From positions 1-5,009 of the forward strand of contig JAGGUR010000114.1 in the NCBI GenBank assembly GCA_021158425.1: 5,009 nt of DNA. The letters are read 5' to 3'. The notes beneath the pieces are model-generated. The model was not told where the DNA came from, did no database searches, and saw nothing but the letters and a program-made list of their open reading frames with translations. The stretch's first letter is position 1. Every line of letters begins with the position of its first letter. Positions 3,684 to 5,009 of the stretch are shown one piece after another. Both the position numbers and the translations under genes were made by a program. The stretch is from Candidatus Cloacimonadota bacterium. Lineage in GTDB: Bacteria; Cloacimonadota; Cloacimonadia; JGIOTU-2.

Positions 3684-5009
3684 TTACATTCCAGCCATAC
3701 CAGGCATTTCTGGAGAAACAAGTGCAATCTCTGCAGAGACAATAGTTAGTAATGAAATTACAATGCCAATAAAGAGTGCAATTAACGACTGAATTGATTG
3801 AATCACATTAGTCATTTTATATGTAGTTTCTTTCTCATAGAATGAGGAAATTTGCCGAGCAGATTGTAGCACATTACCGGTTTCAGCCCCGGTTCTTAAT
3901 CTACTTAAAGTTGTTTTATTAAATACATTTGCTTTTTCCAATGCTGGCACTAATGACATACCTTCTGTTAACATAAGTGGAATAGTAATCTCTTTAACCC
4001 CTTTTTCCATATAAGCATTTCTACATGCTTGAGCAGAAGATGTTAATGCTTCTATATTAGCTTCTGCCCCGGAATAGACAGCGGAGAAAACTCTAAAAAA
4101 TATCTCAATACTTGATTTATGTAATAGATGCCCAATAATTGGTAATTTAATTAAAAACCTGTCCCTCCATACCCTTCCTTTTGGAGTCTTCCACCAAATA
4201 AAAATTGCGATTGAGAAGATTGCAATTATAAGAAACATCCACCACCAATTAGCACCTAAATAATCACTCAGCTTTAATGTAAAAGCAGTCATTGGTGGAA
4301 CTTTCATTCCGTGCTCAACAAAAATTTTAGCAGTCGCTGGAAATATTGAGACCACAAAATATCCAACAGCAAGTATCATCGCCACGACTGTAACCATTGG
4401 GGTTAGTATTGCCTGTTTTAGGCTTTTCCTATACTCCATATCCCTTTCCATAAATTTGGAAGTAGCGGCATAAACCTCACTCATATTACCACTTTTGGTT
4501 GCAAGACCGAGCATATAAGCAGGAAATTTCCCAAAGACATCAGAATAGCGTGCAAAAACCTCTGTGCCTTCTTTACCTGCTTTTAACTGACTTTCAATTG
4601 CTTTTAATGTTTCTCTTAATGTTGAATTGGATTCTTCTTCGGATAACATACGAAGAATTTTATCATAAGCCATCTTTTCTTTAAGTAGAAACGAGCTAAG
4701 ATTGATAAACATCATAATGCTTTGTTTAGAAGGCTTTGGATGGAAATCAATCAAAACGGGTTGAATTTTTGCGTCCCTATATCCAATCCTTAATAATGCC
4801 CTTTCTACCTCTTGCTTCGTATATGCGGCTTGCTTCCCTTTTAATTTTTTACCTGTAGGAAGTTTTACTGTATAAATAAAGGACTTTTTGCGAAGTATAG
4901 AGTTTATTCTTATTCTATGTTTTGTTGCTATTTGTTTTATTAACTGTTTTGCTTTAGATTTGTTATGTGCTAATACTAAACCTTGAACAAGCCTACCATT
5001 TAAAGACAC
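3684..5009 (-). CDS. pilC: Type IV pilus / type II secretion inner-membrane platform protein (PilC/GspF family), 5' end probably cut
   Basis: This polytopic platform protein is thought to couple the assembly ATPase to pilin insertion. At least 441 residues are visible, already longer than the usual about 400. Two T2SSF domains cover about 96-225 and 300-428. Membrane helices lie near 203-224, 255-273 and 406-428. Typical features are LTPMVTVVAMILAV at the first helix, FFRVFSAVYSGAEANIEAL (about 304-322) and GMSLVPALEKANVF...GAETGNV...FYEKET in the second domain, where the family's usual GEETG reads GAETG (374-378). The N-terminal family module is at about 43-77 (FIYTVKLPTGKKLKGKQAAY). Before it, residues 4-38 (NGRLVQGLVLAHNKSKAKQL...) resemble a second copy of the same module. 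The only start in the window is a GTG at the very last bases with no visible ribosome binding site, so the gene most likely begins further right. The C-terminus ends in a Met/Pro-rich tail (SPEMPGMAGM). Confidence 0.92.
   Translation of the reverse strand: MSLNGRLVQGLVLAHNKSKAKQLIKQIATKHRIRINSILRKKSFIYTVKLPTGKKLKGKQAAYTKQEVERALLRIGYRDAKIQPVLIDFHPKPSKQSIMMFINLSSFLLKEKMAYDKILRMLSEEESNSTLRETLKAIESQLKAGKEGTEVFARYSDVFGKFPAYMLGLATKSGNMSEVYAATSKFMERDMEYRKSLKQAILTPMVTVVAMILAVGYFVVSIFPATAKIFVEHGMKVPPMTAFTLKLSDYLGANWWWMFLIIAIFSIAIFIWWKTPKGRVWRDRFLIKLPIIGHLLHKSSIEIFFRVFSAVYSGAEANIEALTSSAQACRNAYMEKGVKEITIPLMLTEGMSLVPALEKANVFNKTTLSRLRTGAETGNVLQSARQISSFYEKETTYKMTNVIQSIQSLIALFIGIVISLLTIVSAEIALVSPEMPGMAGM

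Noticed and set aside
5007..5009. GTG as the true start of the platform gene
   Set aside because: It is the last codon of the window with no upstream sequence to show a ribosome site, and the frame seems to begin in the middle of a module, so it is treated as an internal valine codon of a gene that continues to the right.

Overview
The window looks like part of a chromosome from an AT-rich, diderm-type bacterium. All recognisable genes lie on the minus strand and form one type IV pilus / type II secretion-like assembly cluster. Read in the direction of transcription (high to low coordinates), the order is: a PilC/GspF-family inner-membrane platform protein, cut by the right edge; a 347-base gap full of repeats; a PilB/GspE-family assembly ATPase; two short membrane-anchored pilin-like proteins; a second repeat-bearing gap of 346 bases; and the first 50 residues of a third short membrane-anchored protein, cut by the left edge. 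Strong or moderate Shine-Dalgarno sequences precede most starts. From memory, short intergenic repeats of the CACAAAG type and the ATCCCGATATATCGGGAT palindrome occur in genomes of uncultivated phyla of the FCB / WOR-3 / Cloacimonadota kind. No marker gene here confirms a phylum, so this placement is a weak inference.

Right part (3684-5009): the platform protein has the usual two helical F-domains and three membrane segments. It also carries an extra N-terminal segment that looks like a second copy of the family's small N-terminal alpha/beta module. Its true start is probably outside the window. Gap 3337-3683: no gene. It holds a distinctly GC-rich block (about 55% GC) between two copies of an 11-base direct repeat, a 10-base inverted repeat with a nested hairpin, a 10-base direct repeat, a run of seven G and a bulged hairpin. 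It looks like a build-up of small mobile or REP-like elements inside the pilus cluster.

Middle (1552-3336): a complete 594-residue ATPase with an MshEN-like N-terminal domain, Walker A, Asp box, Walker B, His box and a four-cysteine zinc site. Left-middle (497-1548): two small proteins, tightly spaced behind the ATPase (3 and 11 bases) and probably translated from the same message. Their Shine-Dalgarno sequences lie inside the ends of the preceding genes. Far left (1-496): another repeat-bearing gap, then the start of a third small protein with a perfect AGGAGG.

The ATPase would power the platform protein, which moves pilin-like subunits from the membrane into a fibre or pseudopilus. The three small proteins are the natural candidates for minor pilins or pseudopilins. 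They lack the canonical cleaved prepilin leader and glutamate-5, but share a start of Met-Gly followed at once by a hydrophobic helix. That shared feature is the most interesting unexplained point in the window.
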